Shown: positions 1 through 11,399, numbered from the stretch's first letter. The stretch is DNA of 64,000 nucleotides from Dehalococcoides mccartyi CG5 (GCF_000830885.1 NZ_CP006951.1:1-64000); one strand, 5' to 3'. The notes: generated by a model not told the origin, from the sequence alone. Made by a program: numbers and translations.

Positions 1-260
1 ACAACTTTATTTTAATTTATGTATCTAGGAGGGCTAAAAGAGGCTAAAATCAAGCCTGCCAGAGAGATTTGGAGAGTAACAGAGTGTCAAGTGACCTTCT
101 ATCCCTATCACAGGCACCTTGCTTGTTGTCAACCGCCATTGTTACTATTTATCTAGTCTTTAACAGATTGGTACTTATTCTTACAGGGGTGGATCATTTT
201 CATGGCAGAGTGTGTACCCCCTTGATTTCAAACACGGTTTAATTACTGGGAGGGATATTT
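1..260. other. dnaA upstream region (no gene)
   Basis: Non-coding stretch before dnaA. I see no canonical TTATCCACA box. One motif at 149-157 (TTATCTAGT) is the reverse-complement relative of the GATAA boxes found downstream of dnaA. A strong ribosome-binding site (GGGAGG, 248-253) sits 7 nt before the TTG start of dnaA. The promoter is not obvious. Confidence 0.5.
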
Positions 261-1595
261 TTGTCTATTCGGCCTGCACAAGAACTATGGGAAACAGCCC
301 TGGGGGAGATTGAACTTCAGGTAAACAAGCCCAATTTCCGTACCTGGTTTGCCAAAACTGTCGGCCTTAAATACGACGGCAGTGAATTTGTTATAGGCGT
401 TCCCAATACTTTTGTGGCCGAATATCTGGAGCTTAATCAGCGTTCGCTGATTGAAAAAACCCTGATAAATACTACCCACAGTCCGGTAGAGCTCTGTTTT
501 CAGCTTATCCAGTCCGGGCAGGTACCGGCTGCTGTTCCTCAGACAAACAAACAGAAACAGGAATCTCCCTTTAATCCCCGTTATACCTTTGAATCTTTCA
601 TAGTGGGGTCATGCAACCGCATGGCTCACGCTGCCTCGCTGGCAGCCGCCCAGAATCCCGGAAAGAGTTATAACCCTCTTTATATTTATGCAGAGGCTGG
701 TTTAGGCAAAACCCATCTCCTGCAGGCCATCGGACATCTGGCAAACCTGAACCGCCGCAAGGCTCTGTATGTCAGCGGAGAACAGTTTACCACTGACTTT
801 ATATCTTCTATCCGAAACGGCCAAACTGAAGAATTCCGTTCCCGTTACCGGGATGTAGACCTATTGCTTTTGGATGATGTCCAGTTTATTGGCGGTAAGG
901 AACAGACTGAAGAATGTTTATTCCATACCTTTAATGATCTGCATAATTCCAACCGCCAGATAGTTATTTCGGCAGATTCCCCACCCAAGTCACTGCCCCA
1001 GCTGGCCGAAAGATTACGGTCACGCTTTGAGTGGGGGCTCACTATTGAGATTGAACCGCCGGATGAAAAAACCCGTCTTGAGCTTCTGCAGCTTAAAGCT
1101 GAGCAATCCGGTACAGAACTGAATATGGATACTCTGGAATATCTGGCACAGGCAGTGAAGCACAATATCCGCGAACTGGAAGGCAGCCTTAACCGGGTGC
1201 TGGCGTATGCCCGTTTGCTAAGGGCTGCCATTACCCCCGACCTGGCTGCCAGAGCCCTTTCGGACATTGGCTCCCGTCCGGTCAGGGAAAACAGCCCCCT
1301 TCGTCCGGGTAATATAATTTCAGCCGTATCCCAGGTATTTCAGATACCGACAACCGAACTTTTGGGTGCCGCCCGTGACAAAGATACTGCTCTGGCCCGC
1401 CAGTTTGCCATGTTTATACTCAAACAACAAAATTCTGCCTCTCTGGTAGAGATAGGTCAGTCTTTAGGCGGAAGAAGTGCTTCTACCGTCAGCCATGCCT
1501 GTGATAAAATCCAGCTGGAGCTGGAAAACAGCACCTTTCTGCGTCTGAAAATGACCGAGGTTCAAAACCACCTTTCCCAACAGCGCCTTCCCTGA
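261..1595 (+). CDS. dnaA: Chromosomal replication initiator DnaA
   Basis: AAA+ initiator that binds origin boxes and melts DNA to load the replicative helicase. The start is TTG with GGGAGG 7 nt upstream; length 444 aa is typical. The N-terminal helicase-interaction domain covers about residues 1-80. The AAA+ core starts near 106, with a P-loop AEAGLGKTH at 144-152 (the first glycine of the usual GxxGxGKT is Ala) and Walker B LLLLDDVQF near 201. Domain IV is at the C-terminus. The signature that is normally GGRDHTTVxHA reads GGRSASTVSHA at 403-413, so the three base-contacting residues Asp-His-Thr are Ser-Ala-Ser. The region just after the gene carries the candidate origin. Identification is certain; altered box specificity is inferred. 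Confidence 0.98.
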   Translation: MSIRPAQELWETALGEIELQVNKPNFRTWFAKTVGLKYDGSEFVIGVPNTFVAEYLELNQRSLIEKTLINTTHSPVELCFQLIQSGQVPAAVPQTNKQKQESPFNPRYTFESFIVGSCNRMAHAASLAAAQNPGKSYNPLYIYAEAGLGKTHLLQAIGHLANLNRRKALYVSGEQFTTDFISSIRNGQTEEFRSRYRDVDLLLLDDVQFIGGKEQTEECLFHTFNDLHNSNRQIVISADSPPKSLPQLAERLRSRFEWGLTIEIEPPDEKTRLELLQLKAEQSGTELNMDTLEYLAQAVKHNIRELEGSLNRVLAYARLLRAAITPDLAARALSDIGSRPVRENSPLRPGNIISAVSQVFQIPTTELLGAARDKDTALARQFAMFILKQQNSASLVEIGQSLGGRSASTVSHACDKIQLELENSTFLRLKMTEVQNHLSQQRLP

Positions 1596-1925
1596 TTCCT
1601 TTAACTGCCATTTATTCCTGACATTTCCATGGTTGTTGTTTTTTCTGTAATACTTGGTTGCCCACCGGGGGCATTTACAGGTTTTTTCTATTCCTTTTCG
1701 ACAGTCTTTCTATAACTTCGGTATATTTTTCGATAACCGGACTAAATTTTAGATAACTTTAAGAAATCTCTGCTTTAAAAAATGGCTTCGTGCTTTAAAA
1801 TAGCGATTTTATTCGTAAAGTCTTATTATTATTATTTCTGATATACTTAAAAATAAACAAGTTAAAGTTTAAGTGATTTCGATAACCTAAGAATTAGATA
1901 ACTTTTTAGATAAGGTGTTTTAGAG
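1596..1925. other. Candidate oriC with five GATAA-core DnaA boxes
   Basis: AT-rich 330-bp spacer between dnaA and obgE. Five same-strand nonamers of the form WTTMGATAA lie at 1728-1736, 1748-1756, 1877-1885, 1893-1901 and 1905-1913, spaced 20, 129, 16 and 12 bp. Each matches the reverse complement of the canonical box (TGTGGATAA) at 6 or 7 of 9 positions, keeping GATAA and losing the CAC half. A 10-bp direct repeat TGCTTTAAAA (1771-1780 and 1791-1800) and a very AT-rich tract (about 1800-1880) between the two box groups could be the unwinding element. Location next to dnaA fits known bacterial origins; function is inferred. Confidence 0.7.
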
Positions 1926-3200
1926 ATGTTTGACAGAGTAGAAATTAATATCAAGGCTGGAGACGGCGGTAGTGGCAAGGTGAGCTTCAGGCGTGAAAAA
2001 TTCGTTCCTTACGGCGGGCCTGACGGGGGCGACGGCGGAGACGGCGGCAACGTATATCTGGAAGCTGATTCCGGGCTTTACAGCCTTTTAAATTTTAAGC
2101 ATAAAAGAGTTCATAAAGCCTCTAACGGTGAAGGCGGTATGGGCAGCCGTTGCACTGGCCACAACGGGGCAGACCTGGTGATAAAAGTGCCGGTTGGTAC
2201 GGTGGCTACTATTCTGGAGGAAAACGGCCAGAAAAGGGTTCTGGCTGATTTGGCGGCCGACGGAGACCGCACCCTGGTAGCTCACGGGGGACAGGGAGGG
2301 TTGGGTAATACCCATTTTGTTTCCTCTACCAATCAAGCCCCCATGCTGGCTCAAAAAGGCCAGCCGGGCGGCGAATATGACCTGATACTGGAACTGAAAC
2401 TTATTGCCGATGTGGCTATTATCGGCTATCCGAATGTGGGCAAGTCTTCACTGCTTTCCCTGCTGACAGCGGCTAAACCCAAAGTAGCCAACTATCCTTT
2501 TACTACTCTATCACCGGTAATGGGGGTTATCGAACGTCCGGAGGGTGTCTTTGTCATGGCAGAAGTACCCGGACTTATTGAAAATGCCCATCTGGGCAAG
2601 GGTCTCGGGCACGATTTCTTACGCCATATTTCCCGCACCCGTATGGTTATCCACCTGCTGGATGGCACTTCAGAAAACCCTATAGACGATATGATAAAGG
2701 TCAACAGCGAGCTGTATCTTTACGATGCCTCTTTGTCCGAACGCCCCCAGGTGGTAGCTATAAACAAGATAGATGATGAGCTGGTACAGCTCAGGCGGGA
2801 AGAACTTAAGGAGACTTTTAAAGAAGCCGGGCTGGAGGTATTTTTTATTTCCGCCCTGACAGGCGAAGGGGTGGATGTACTGCTGGCTAAAGTAGCGGAA
2901 AAGCTGGACATTCTTAAAGCGGCGGATATATCCGAAACAGCTCCCGACCATGAAGTAAAGATTTTCCGGCCTGCCCCCAAGGGTAAAATGGGTTTTCGTA
3001 TTACCCGTTTGGAAGATGGCTGGCAGGTGGAAGCCCCTGAGATTGAGCGGATTATTGAGCACTCTGATATTGAAGACCCGGAGGTCAGGCGGCAGGTAAT
3101 GGTGCTTTTGAAACACCGCAGTGTCCAGCAATCTTTGATAAAGTCCGGGGCAGTTATCGGCCAAAAGATTATAACCGGCAGGATGGAATGGTATCTTTAA
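1926..3200 (+). CDS. obgE: GTPase Obg/CgtA
   Basis: Ribosome-associated GTPase needed for 50S maturation and stress control. It has the glycine-rich Obg fold at the N-terminus (about 1-158, with GGxGGxGG runs), a G domain with P-loop GYPNVGKSS near 165, a TTLSP switch I and DxPG-like EVPGLIE, the NKID specificity motif near 280, and a C-terminal OCT domain. Length 424 aa matches Gram-positive Obg. Its stop codon lies inside the start of nadD (13-nt overlap), as in the obg-nadD order of many bacteria, so the two are probably co-translated. The start is ATG right after the oriC-like boxes, so transcription of obgE may be affected by DnaA binding (inference). Confidence 0.97.
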   Translation: MFDRVEINIKAGDGGSGKVSFRREKFVPYGGPDGGDGGDGGNVYLEADSGLYSLLNFKHKRVHKASNGEGGMGSRCTGHNGADLVIKVPVGTVATILEENGQKRVLADLAADGDRTLVAHGGQGGLGNTHFVSSTNQAPMLAQKGQPGGEYDLILELKLIADVAIIGYPNVGKSSLLSLLTAAKPKVANYPFTTLSPVMGVIERPEGVFVMAEVPGLIENAHLGKGLGHDFLRHISRTRMVIHLLDGTSENPIDDMIKVNSELYLYDASLSERPQVVAINKIDDELVQLRREELKETFKEAGLEVFFISALTGEGVDVLLAKVAEKLDILKAADISETAPDHEVKIFRPAPKGKMGFRITRLEDGWQVEAPEIERIIEHSDIEDPEVRRQVMVLLKHRSVQQSLIKSGAVIGQKIITGRMEWYL

Positions 3201-3802
3201 AAACAGGCATACTGGGGGGAACTTTTGACCCCATTCATACCGGCCACCTGATACTGGCCGATGAGGTAAAAAACAGGCTGGGGCTGGACGAGGTTATTTT
3301 TATACCCACCGGTCAGCCCTATTATAAAGCGGATAAAACTATCAGCCCGGCTGAAGACCGCCTGAATATGGTTAAGCTGGCCATATCGGACAAGCCCTAT
3401 TTCAGGGTTATGGATATTGAAATAAAAAGAAGCGGTCCCACCTATACGGCTGATACCTTAAACGATCTGAAGACTATTTTGCCCGAAAAGACCGAGCTTT
3501 ACTTTATGCTGGGCTGGGATAATCTGGAGGCTTTGCCGCGCTGGCACAAGGCTTCTGAAATAATACGGCTTTGCCGGCTGGTAGCCGCACCCCGCATAGG
3601 GCAGGTGAAACCGGACGTGGACGAACTGGATGATAAATTGCCCGGTTTACAGCAGAGCCTTATCCTGCTTTCCAAGCCGGAGGTTGATATATCTTCTTCT
3701 CTGGTACGGGAAAGAGTAGAAAACGGGCAGGGAGTGGAACATCTGGTGCCGGCGGCAGTTGCTTCGTATATCAAAGAGCACAACCTGTACTGCCGTAAAT
3801 AA
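3188..3802 (+). CDS. nadD: Nicotinate-nucleotide adenylyltransferase NadD
   Basis: Transfers AMP from ATP to nicotinate mononucleotide to give deamido-NAD, in NAD synthesis. The nucleotidyltransferase signature GGTFDPIHTGHL is at 9-20 and the C-terminal ISSSLVRERV matches the SSTxIR motif of the family. At 204 aa it has the usual length. The start overlaps the end of obgE, with GGCAGGA just upstream. It converges on gyrB across a shared bidirectional terminator. No other NAD gene is nearby. Confidence 0.96.
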   Translation: MVSLKTGILGGTFDPIHTGHLILADEVKNRLGLDEVIFIPTGQPYYKADKTISPAEDRLNMVKLAISDKPYFRVMDIEIKRSGPTYTADTLNDLKTILPEKTELYFMLGWDNLEALPRWHKASEIIRLCRLVAAPRIGQVKPDVDELDDKLPGLQQSLILLSKPEVDISSSLVRERVENGQGVEHLVPAAVASYIKEHNLYCRK

Positions 3803-3831
3803 ATCCGGTATTAAAACTGTCAGATAAAAAT

Positions 3832-3856
3832 TAAGGGGCGTCTTAGACGCCCCTTA
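3832..3856. terminator. Bidirectional terminator nadD/gyrB
   Basis: Perfect 11-bp stem (TAAGGGGCGTC with GACGCCCCTTA) and a 3-nt loop between the convergent ends of nadD and gyrB. A T-rich stretch follows on both strands (GCTGTTTTCT on plus; AATTTTTATC on minus), so it can serve both genes. Confidence 0.85.
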
Positions 3857-3883
3857 GCTGTTTTCTAAGGCTTTAATAAAGGC

Positions 3884-5821
<1,938 letters not shown>

Positions 5822-5947
5822 TCATCCTGCGGCTTAAAATATATAAATGATAAGAGGCTGAGACAAAGGCTCTTTAAAAAGAGACAAAAAAAGAGAGGTT
5901 TCAGAGGTAGATTTTGACAGACTCTAAAAGCTTTCATTAGATATCCA

Positions 5948-5976
5948 ATTATAGCACAGAGGGTTAAAGGGGTAAA
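5948..5976 (-). promoter_or_regulatory. sigma70-type promoter of gyrB
   Basis: On the minus strand TTTACC, a 17-bp spacer and a perfect TATAAT. The predicted transcript has a ~130-nt leader before the gyrB ATG, containing the pair CTCTTT...AAAGAG that can fold into a short hairpin. A supercoiling-sensitive leader is possible but not shown. Confidence 0.6.
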
Positions 5977-6016
5977 GAATTTAGCTATACGCCAGCTTTG
6001 GCTGGCAGAAGAAGGA

Positions 6017-8203
6017 TTAGCCGGATCTTGAGCCGTCCGCGCCCACCCGGTTTATGCTTATTATTCCGCGTATACCTTCAAGTTTGGCCATCAATCTGGT
6101 CAGCTGGGAAAGGCTTTTTATCTGGGTAGTCATGGCCAGTGTGGTGGTTTTATCGTCATTTTCGGTTACAGTCATGGAGAGGATACTGATTTTTTCTTCA
6201 GCTACCACGGTGGAAACATCCCGTACCAGACCCACCCTGTCCCATGCCTGAATGCGGATAGATGCCGGGTAAAGTTCTTCTTTTGGCATACCCCAGTCTA
6301 CGCTCACCAGTCTCTCCCTTTCTTCCTCGTGCAGAATATTGTGGCAGTCTTGGCGGTGTACCGTAACGCCCCGGTTACGGGTGACATAACCTATAATATC
6401 GTCCCCGGGTACCGGGTTGCAGCACTTGGCAATATTGGTTAAAAGAGAACCGGTGCCCATCACCGAAACACTGCTCTGGGAGGTAGGTTTGGTGGTTTGA
6501 GTGGGGGGAGTGACCACCCGCGGCTGTTCCTGCTGGCTGAGGAGTTTCATGGATACCTGATGAACTGAAACTGCCCCGTAACCTATTGCCATCAGAAATT
6601 CATCTGTGTTTTCATATTTAAAGGTTTTGGCCAAAGCATCACGGTCAACTGTTTTGATGCCGATATGCTTAAGCTCTTTTTCAAGCAGTTCCCGTCCGCG
6701 GTCCAGATTTTCGGTTCGTTCCTGCTTCTTGAACCAGGCCAGTATCTTTTCGCGGGCGTGATGGGTTTTGATATAACCCATATTGACATTCAGCCAGTCA
6801 CGGCTGGGCCCGCGGTCTTTCTTGGTGGTGACTATTTCTACCACCTCGCCGTTTTTTAGCTGGTAATCCAGCGGTACCAGCCTGCCGTTAGCTTTTGCAC
6901 CTATACAGCGGTTGCCCAGTTCGGTATGAATGCGGTAAGCGAAATCTATGGGGGTAGCCCCCTTGGCCAAATCCTTTATTTCTCCTTTGGGGGTAAAGAC
7001 AAAGACCTGGTCATTGAAAATATCGGTCTTGACAGATTCCAGAAATTCTTCGGCACCGCGCATATCCCGGTGCCACTCTATAAGCTGTCTTAACCAGCCT
7101 ATGCGGTCTTCAAAGTTTACGTCTTCTTTACCGGCGGTTTTATAACGCCAGTGGGCGGCTACGCCGTATTCGGCAATATGGTGCATCTGGTAGGTGCGTA
7201 CCTGAACCTCAAGCGGGGTAGTGCCCAAGCTCATAACGGCGGTATGGAGGGATTGGTAGCCGTTTGGTTTGGGGTTGGCGATATAATCATCAAAAGCACC
7301 CGGTATGGGGTGCCACAGACTGTGGACAATGCCTACCGCATGGTAACAGTCCGGTATGTCATTTACCAGCACCCTTAGGGCGAGTACGTCATAAATATCT
7401 TCAAATTGTTTGCCCTGCGAGGCATACTTTTCCATTTTCTGATAAATGCTGTAAAGGTGTTTGGGGCGGCCGGAGACTTCAACGTTCAGTCCGTTTTTTT
7501 CAAATTCACCTTGCAGAATGGCACTTACGTGTTCAAGATAATTCTGGCGTTGGGCAAGTTTTGAATCTACCAGATTGGCTACCTGCCGGTAATGGCGGGG
7601 GTCAAGGTAACGGAAGGCCAGGTCTTCCAGTTGCCATTTCAGTTCCCAGATACCCAGACGGTGGGCCAGCGGGGCATATATCTCCATGGTTTCCTTGGCT
7701 ATACTGCGGCGTTTTTCGGGTGAGAGTGCCTGAAGGGTGCGCATATTGTGAAAGCGGTCTGCCAGCTTTATAAAAACTACCCGCAAATCCTCGGCCATGG
7801 CCACCAGCATTTTACGCAGGTTTTCGGCCTGACGGAGGCTGGCATTGCCGCCGGGGCGTCGGGCATCTTCTATGGCCGGACCAAGTGCCAGTTTGCTTAG
7901 TTTGGTTACCCCGTCTACCAGTTTGGCCACATCTGCCCCGAATTTTTTGTCTATCTGCTCCAGGCTGATATTGGCATCTTCGGGTACATCATGGAGCAGG
8001 GCAGCCGAAAGTGTGGCGGCGTCCAGCTGGAGGTCAGCCAAAGTCATGGCCACGTTTAAGGGGTGTTCAATAAATGGTTCGCCGGATTTTCGCATCTGGC
8101 CGGCATGGGCTGCGGCGGCATAGTTATATGCCTCCTCCAGAAGCGTCAGTTTTTCCGGGGGGAGGTATTTGGAGGCCTTTTCTTTAAGATCGGCGAATTC
8201 CAT
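6017..8203 (-). CDS. relA: Bifunctional (p)ppGpp synthetase/hydrolase (Rel/SpoT family)
   Basis: Controls the stringent-response alarmone. The N-terminal hydrolase domain contains the metal-binding HD pair at 71-72 (ALLHDVPED), the synthetase domain follows (GRPKHLYSIYQKM, FEDIYD, KPNGYQSLHTAV), then a TGS domain (VFVFTPKGEIKDL), and a C-terminal ACT domain (SIRIQAWDRVGLVRDVS). Both catalytic halves keep their signature residues, so this is likely the only long RSH enzyme and bifunctional. Length 728 aa is typical. It diverges from hisS; a weak minus-strand promoter (TGTACA-N17-TATACT, 8236-8264) is visible. Confidence 0.96.
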   Translation of the reverse strand: MEFADLKEKASKYLPPEKLTLLEEAYNYAAAAHAGQMRKSGEPFIEHPLNVAMTLADLQLDAATLSAALLHDVPEDANISLEQIDKKFGADVAKLVDGVTKLSKLALGPAIEDARRPGGNASLRQAENLRKMLVAMAEDLRVVFIKLADRFHNMRTLQALSPEKRRSIAKETMEIYAPLAHRLGIWELKWQLEDLAFRYLDPRHYRQVANLVDSKLAQRQNYLEHVSAILQGEFEKNGLNVEVSGRPKHLYSIYQKMEKYASQGKQFEDIYDVLALRVLVNDIPDCYHAVGIVHSLWHPIPGAFDDYIANPKPNGYQSLHTAVMSLGTTPLEVQVRTYQMHHIAEYGVAAHWRYKTAGKEDVNFEDRIGWLRQLIEWHRDMRGAEEFLESVKTDIFNDQVFVFTPKGEIKDLAKGATPIDFAYRIHTELGNRCIGAKANGRLVPLDYQLKNGEVVEIVTTKKDRGPSRDWLNVNMGYIKTHHAREKILAWFKKQERTENLDRGRELLEKELKHIGIKTVDRDALAKTFKYENTDEFLMAIGYGAVSVHQVSMKLLSQQEQPRVVTPPTQTTKPTSQSSVSVMGTGSLLTNIAKCCNPVPGDDIIGYVTRNRGVTVHRQDCHNILHEEERERLVSVDWGMPKEELYPASIRIQAWDRVGLVRDVSTVVAEEKISILSMTVTENDDKTTTLAMTTQIKSLSQLTRLMAKLEGIRGIISINRVGADGSRSG

Positions 8204-8330
8204 TTTGAAATACCGCCCTTGATTTAATAACTAAAAGTATAGCGCACTGACAGCAGTGTGTACAAAATCTGGCGTCAGGCGCAACTAAGGTCTATAATAG
8301 AGACCACTTCCAGTTAAAGGAGATACCAGC

Positions 8331-9587
8331 TTGTACCAGTCACCCAGAGGTACAGAAGATATATTGCCTGAAGACCAGCCTTACTGGCATTTCGTCAGGC
8401 AACAAGCCGCCCGTATAGCCGCCCTGTATGGTTACCAGAGAACAGATACCCCTGTATTTGAGGATGCCGGGCTGTTTGTACGCAGTGTGGGTGAAGGGAC
8501 AGATATTGTCTCCAAAGAAATGTATACGTTTGAAGACCGGGGCGGAGATAAACTGACCTTGCGCCCTGAGGGGACTGCACCTGTCTGCCGGGCGTACCTG
8601 GAGCATGGCATGCAGACCCGTACCAAGCCGGTCAAGCTTTATTACCTGAGCTCTATTTTCCGTTATGACCGCCCTCAGGCCGGGCGTTACCGCCAGCACC
8701 ATCAGTTTGGTTTTGAAGCTATTGGCGAGGCTGATGCTTCGCTGGATGCCGAGATAATAGAAATGGCCTGGAGTTTTTACAATCTGCTGGGCATTACTGA
8801 CCTTTCGCTGGAATTGAACAGCATAGGTTGCCGGCAGTGCCGCCCGAATTATATTTCGGCACTTAAAGATTACTACCAGCAACATTCGGGCAAACTCTGC
8901 CCTGACTGTAATACCCGTCTGGATAAAAATACTCTGCGCCTGCTGGACTGTAAACGGGCGGAATGCCAAGCTGTGGCTGGAAATGCCCCTAGAAGTGCAG
9001 ATTACCTTTGCCCGGACTGCCTTGCCCACTATAGCCGCCTGAAAGAGTGTCTGACAATTTTAGACCTGCCCTTCCATGAGAATTTCCGTCTGGTAAGGGG
9101 TCTTGATTATTACAGCCGCACGGTTTTTGAAATTCAGCCCATGGCAGAGGGTGCCCAGAGCACCATTGGCGGCGGCGGACGCTATGACGGGCTGATAGAA
9201 CAGCTTGGCGGAGAGGCTACCCCGGCTATGGGGTTTGCTACCGGTATTGAGCGGATTATTTTAAACCTGAAGCGTCAGGGCATTGTGCCTTCTCCCTTGC
9301 CGTCTCCCGCTGTTTTTCTGGCCTATATGGGAGAGACAGCGGCTTTGGCTTCATTTGCTTTGGCATCAGACCTGCGTAAAGCAGGCATAGGGATATACCA
9401 GACATATGCCCAGAAAAGCATCAAGGCTCAGCTCAGGCAGGCTAACAGTTTGGGGGTAGACTGGGTGGTAATACTGGGTGAAGAAGAACTGAAGCAGGGC
9501 TGTGCCGTTCTTCGGAATATGAAGGAAGCCGGGCAGGCAAATATACCTCTTGACCAACTTATATGTGAGATAAAGAAGCAGATATGA
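8331..9587 (+). CDS. hisS: Histidyl-tRNA synthetase
   Basis: Charges tRNA-His. Class II motifs are present: motif 1/2 region (LRPEGTAPVCRAYLEHG, FRYDRPQAGRYRQHHQFG), the histidine A loop GLDYYSRTVFE, and motif 3 GFATGIERI, with a C-terminal anticodon-binding domain. The start is TTG with AAAGGAGA 7 nt upstream; a TATAAT at 8293-8298 is the likely -10, with a weak -35. The stop overlaps the next start by 4 nt (ATGA), so the two genes are translationally coupled. Cysteine pairs around residues 164 and 190-205 (CRQC, CPDC) suggest a zinc site in the insertion domain. Confidence 0.97.
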   Translation: MYQSPRGTEDILPEDQPYWHFVRQQAARIAALYGYQRTDTPVFEDAGLFVRSVGEGTDIVSKEMYTFEDRGGDKLTLRPEGTAPVCRAYLEHGMQTRTKPVKLYYLSSIFRYDRPQAGRYRQHHQFGFEAIGEADASLDAEIIEMAWSFYNLLGITDLSLELNSIGCRQCRPNYISALKDYYQQHSGKLCPDCNTRLDKNTLRLLDCKRAECQAVAGNAPRSADYLCPDCLAHYSRLKECLTILDLPFHENFRLVRGLDYYSRTVFEIQPMAEGAQSTIGGGGRYDGLIEQLGGEATPAMGFATGIERIILNLKRQGIVPSPLPSPAVFLAYMGETAALASFALASDLRKAGIGIYQTYAQKSIKAQLRQANSLGVDWVVILGEEELKQGCAVLRNMKEAGQANIPLDQLICEIKKQI

Positions 9588-10747
9588 CAAAAAATATATT
9601 GATTATCGGCGGTTATGGCAATGCCGGCAGTTGTATAGCTATGCTGCTGATGCAGGAAACAGATGCCCGTATATTTCTGGGCGGCAGGAGTCTGGAGAAA
9701 GCCAAATATGTGGCCGAAGGCTTAAACCGGCTGGAAAATATCCAGCGGGTGGAGGGTGTGCGGCTGAATGTAGAAGACCCCCAGAGCCTGAAAGAAGCTT
9801 TTAGCGGCATGGATATAGTAGTGGTGGCTTCCAATACACCTGAATATGCCCGCCAGATTGCCGTTGCCGCTTTGGAAGCCAAAGTGGATTATATTGATAT
9901 CCAGTATTCAGACCGCAAACTTCATCAGCTGAAACTGCTCTCCCAGAAGATAAATAACGCTAATTTGTGCTTTATAACCGAGGCCGGCTCTTTACCGGGA
10001 CTGCCTTCGGCGCTGGTTCATTTAGTTCATCAGGATTTCACCACTCTGGAAAGGGTTTCGGTGGGAGCCATTATCTGCCAGAACTGGAAATCAGCCATAT
10101 CTGAAGAGCGTACCAACGAGGTTATGCGTCAGCTTTCTGATTACCAACCCTATGTTTACAAAAATTATCATTGGAAGCGTCTGGGCTGGTTTCACCCCGG
10201 CACTTCGCGCACTTTTAATTTCGGATCTTTCGGCCGTTTATCCTGCGGCCCTATGACCCTTGAAGAGATGCGTCCGCTGCCCGGCATGTATACTACTCTC
10301 AAAGAACTGGGTTTTTATATGGGCGGGTTTAACTGGTTTACCAACTGGATAAGCATACCCCTTTTAAACCTTGGGCTGCGCTTTTTTGGTAAAGAAGCCA
10401 AACGTTCTTTGGGTAAACTGCTTGTCTGGGGGCTTCGCAATTTTGACAACCAGCCTTATGGAATGGCGATTAAAGTTTCCGCCAGAGGCGAACGGGGTGG
10501 GATAAGGGAGAGGCAGGATATACTTCTTTCCCATAAAGATGCTTATATGTTTACGGCTATACCTCTAGTAGCCTGTTTGAAACAGTATTTAGACGGCTCT
10601 GCCCGCCGCTCCGGTTTGTATTATATGGGGCATCTGGTAGATTCAAAGCGGCTGGTGGGAGATATGGAAAAAATGGGTATGACCATCCGTTTCCAAACCC
10701 AGCTGGTGGATAAACCTCCGGTAGCGCGCCCCCGCATAGAGGATTAG
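9584..10747 (+). CDS. Saccharopine dehydrogenase-like NAD(P)-binding oxidoreductase
   Basis: 387-aa Rossmann-fold protein. The N-terminus [16 protein letters not shown] is the dinucleotide-binding loop, followed by GGRSLEKA (preference for NADP is possible) and [13 protein letters not shown], as in the saccharopine dehydrogenase/catalytic superfamily. The substrate is unknown: no lysine-pathway genes are nearby and family members act on many substrates, including lipids. ATGA overlap with hisS indicates joint translation. It converges tail-to-tail with plsY. Confidence 0.75.
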   Translation: MTKNILIIGGYGNAGSCIAMLLMQETDARIFLGGRSLEKAKYVAEGLNRLENIQRVEGVRLNVEDPQSLKEAFSGMDIVVVASNTPEYARQIAVAALEAKVDYIDIQYSDRKLHQLKLLSQKINNANLCFITEAGSLPGLPSALVHLVHQDFTTLERVSVGAIICQNWKSAISEERTNEVMRQLSDYQPYVYKNYHWKRLGWFHPGTSRTFNFGSFGRLSCGPMTLEEMRPLPGMYTTLKELGFYMGGFNWFTNWISIPLLNLGLRFFGKEAKRSLGKLLVWGLRNFDNQPYGMAIKVSARGERGGIRERQDILLSHKDAYMFTAIPLVACLKQYLDGSARRSGLYYMGHLVDSKRLVGDMEKMGMTIRFQTQLVDKPPVARPRIED

Positions 10748-11379
10748 CCCTTATCCGGCCGTTTCCAGTGGTCAACTATCAGGTTGCGTCGGTTAGCCGG
10801 GTCACGCAGGCTTTTCCTGTTGTCCAGTACGAACTTGCCCCCTATCATTAAAAAGAGCAAAACTGATATCAGGGTGGCAAATTCGGAATGGCTGCCGTAC
10901 CAGACTAAAAAGGGCAGGCTGAAAAGGGCAATCCCGGTGGCTAGGGCTATATTTCGGGTAAGGGCTAAAGGTATAAAAACCAGCAGTGCCAGTATACCCA
11001 GCTGTTGGGGAAGACCGTAAACAGGCAGCAAGAACAGCATTGCCCCGAATGCCGGCCCCAGCCCTTTGCCGCCTTTGAAATCCAGCCAGACAGACCAGTT
11101 ATGCCCGATTACGGCCATGAAACCGGTCAGAATAACCCACTGGGCATTTTGGGTAAGCAGATAATAGGAAACAGAAACTGCCAGAGCGCCTTTAACCAGA
11201 TCTATAAAGGCTACGCTGATGCCTGCCCCCGTACCTACTTCACGGAAGGTATTTAATCCCCCCACATTCCCCCCGCCCATCTGGCGTATGTCCCGCCCGA
11301 TAAGGCGGCGGGTGACCAGATAAGCTGAGGGGATAGAACCCAGCAAATATCCTGTCAGGAGCGACAGTAAAGTATATAT
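10744..11379 (-). CDS. plsY: Acyl-phosphate:glycerol-3-phosphate acyltransferase PlsY
   Basis: Membrane enzyme of phospholipid synthesis that moves an acyl group from acyl-phosphate to glycerol-3-phosphate. It shows the family motifs [20 protein letters not shown] and GGKGLG, and about five membrane segments. A TTG at 11344-11346 would truncate the first membrane helix. The frame remains open upstream and encodes [19 protein letters not shown], preceded by AGGAGG (11386-11391) placed 6 nt before an ATA codon, which I take as the start (ATT one codon earlier is too close). The ATA start is an inference. It is followed downstream on the opposite strand by the SDH-like gene. Confidence 0.9.
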   Translation of the reverse strand: MYTLLSLLTGYLLGSIPSAYLVTRRLIGRDIRQMGGGNVGGLNTFREVGTGAGISVAFIDLVKGALAVSVSYYLLTQNAQWVILTGFMAVIGHNWSVWLDFKGGKGLGPAFGAMLFLLPVYGLPQQLGILALLVFIPLALTRNIALATGIALFSLPFLVWYGSHSEFATLISVLLFLMIGGKFVLDNRKSLRDPANRRNLIVDHWKRPDKG

Positions 11380-11399
11380 AATGCCCTCCTACGGATCAT

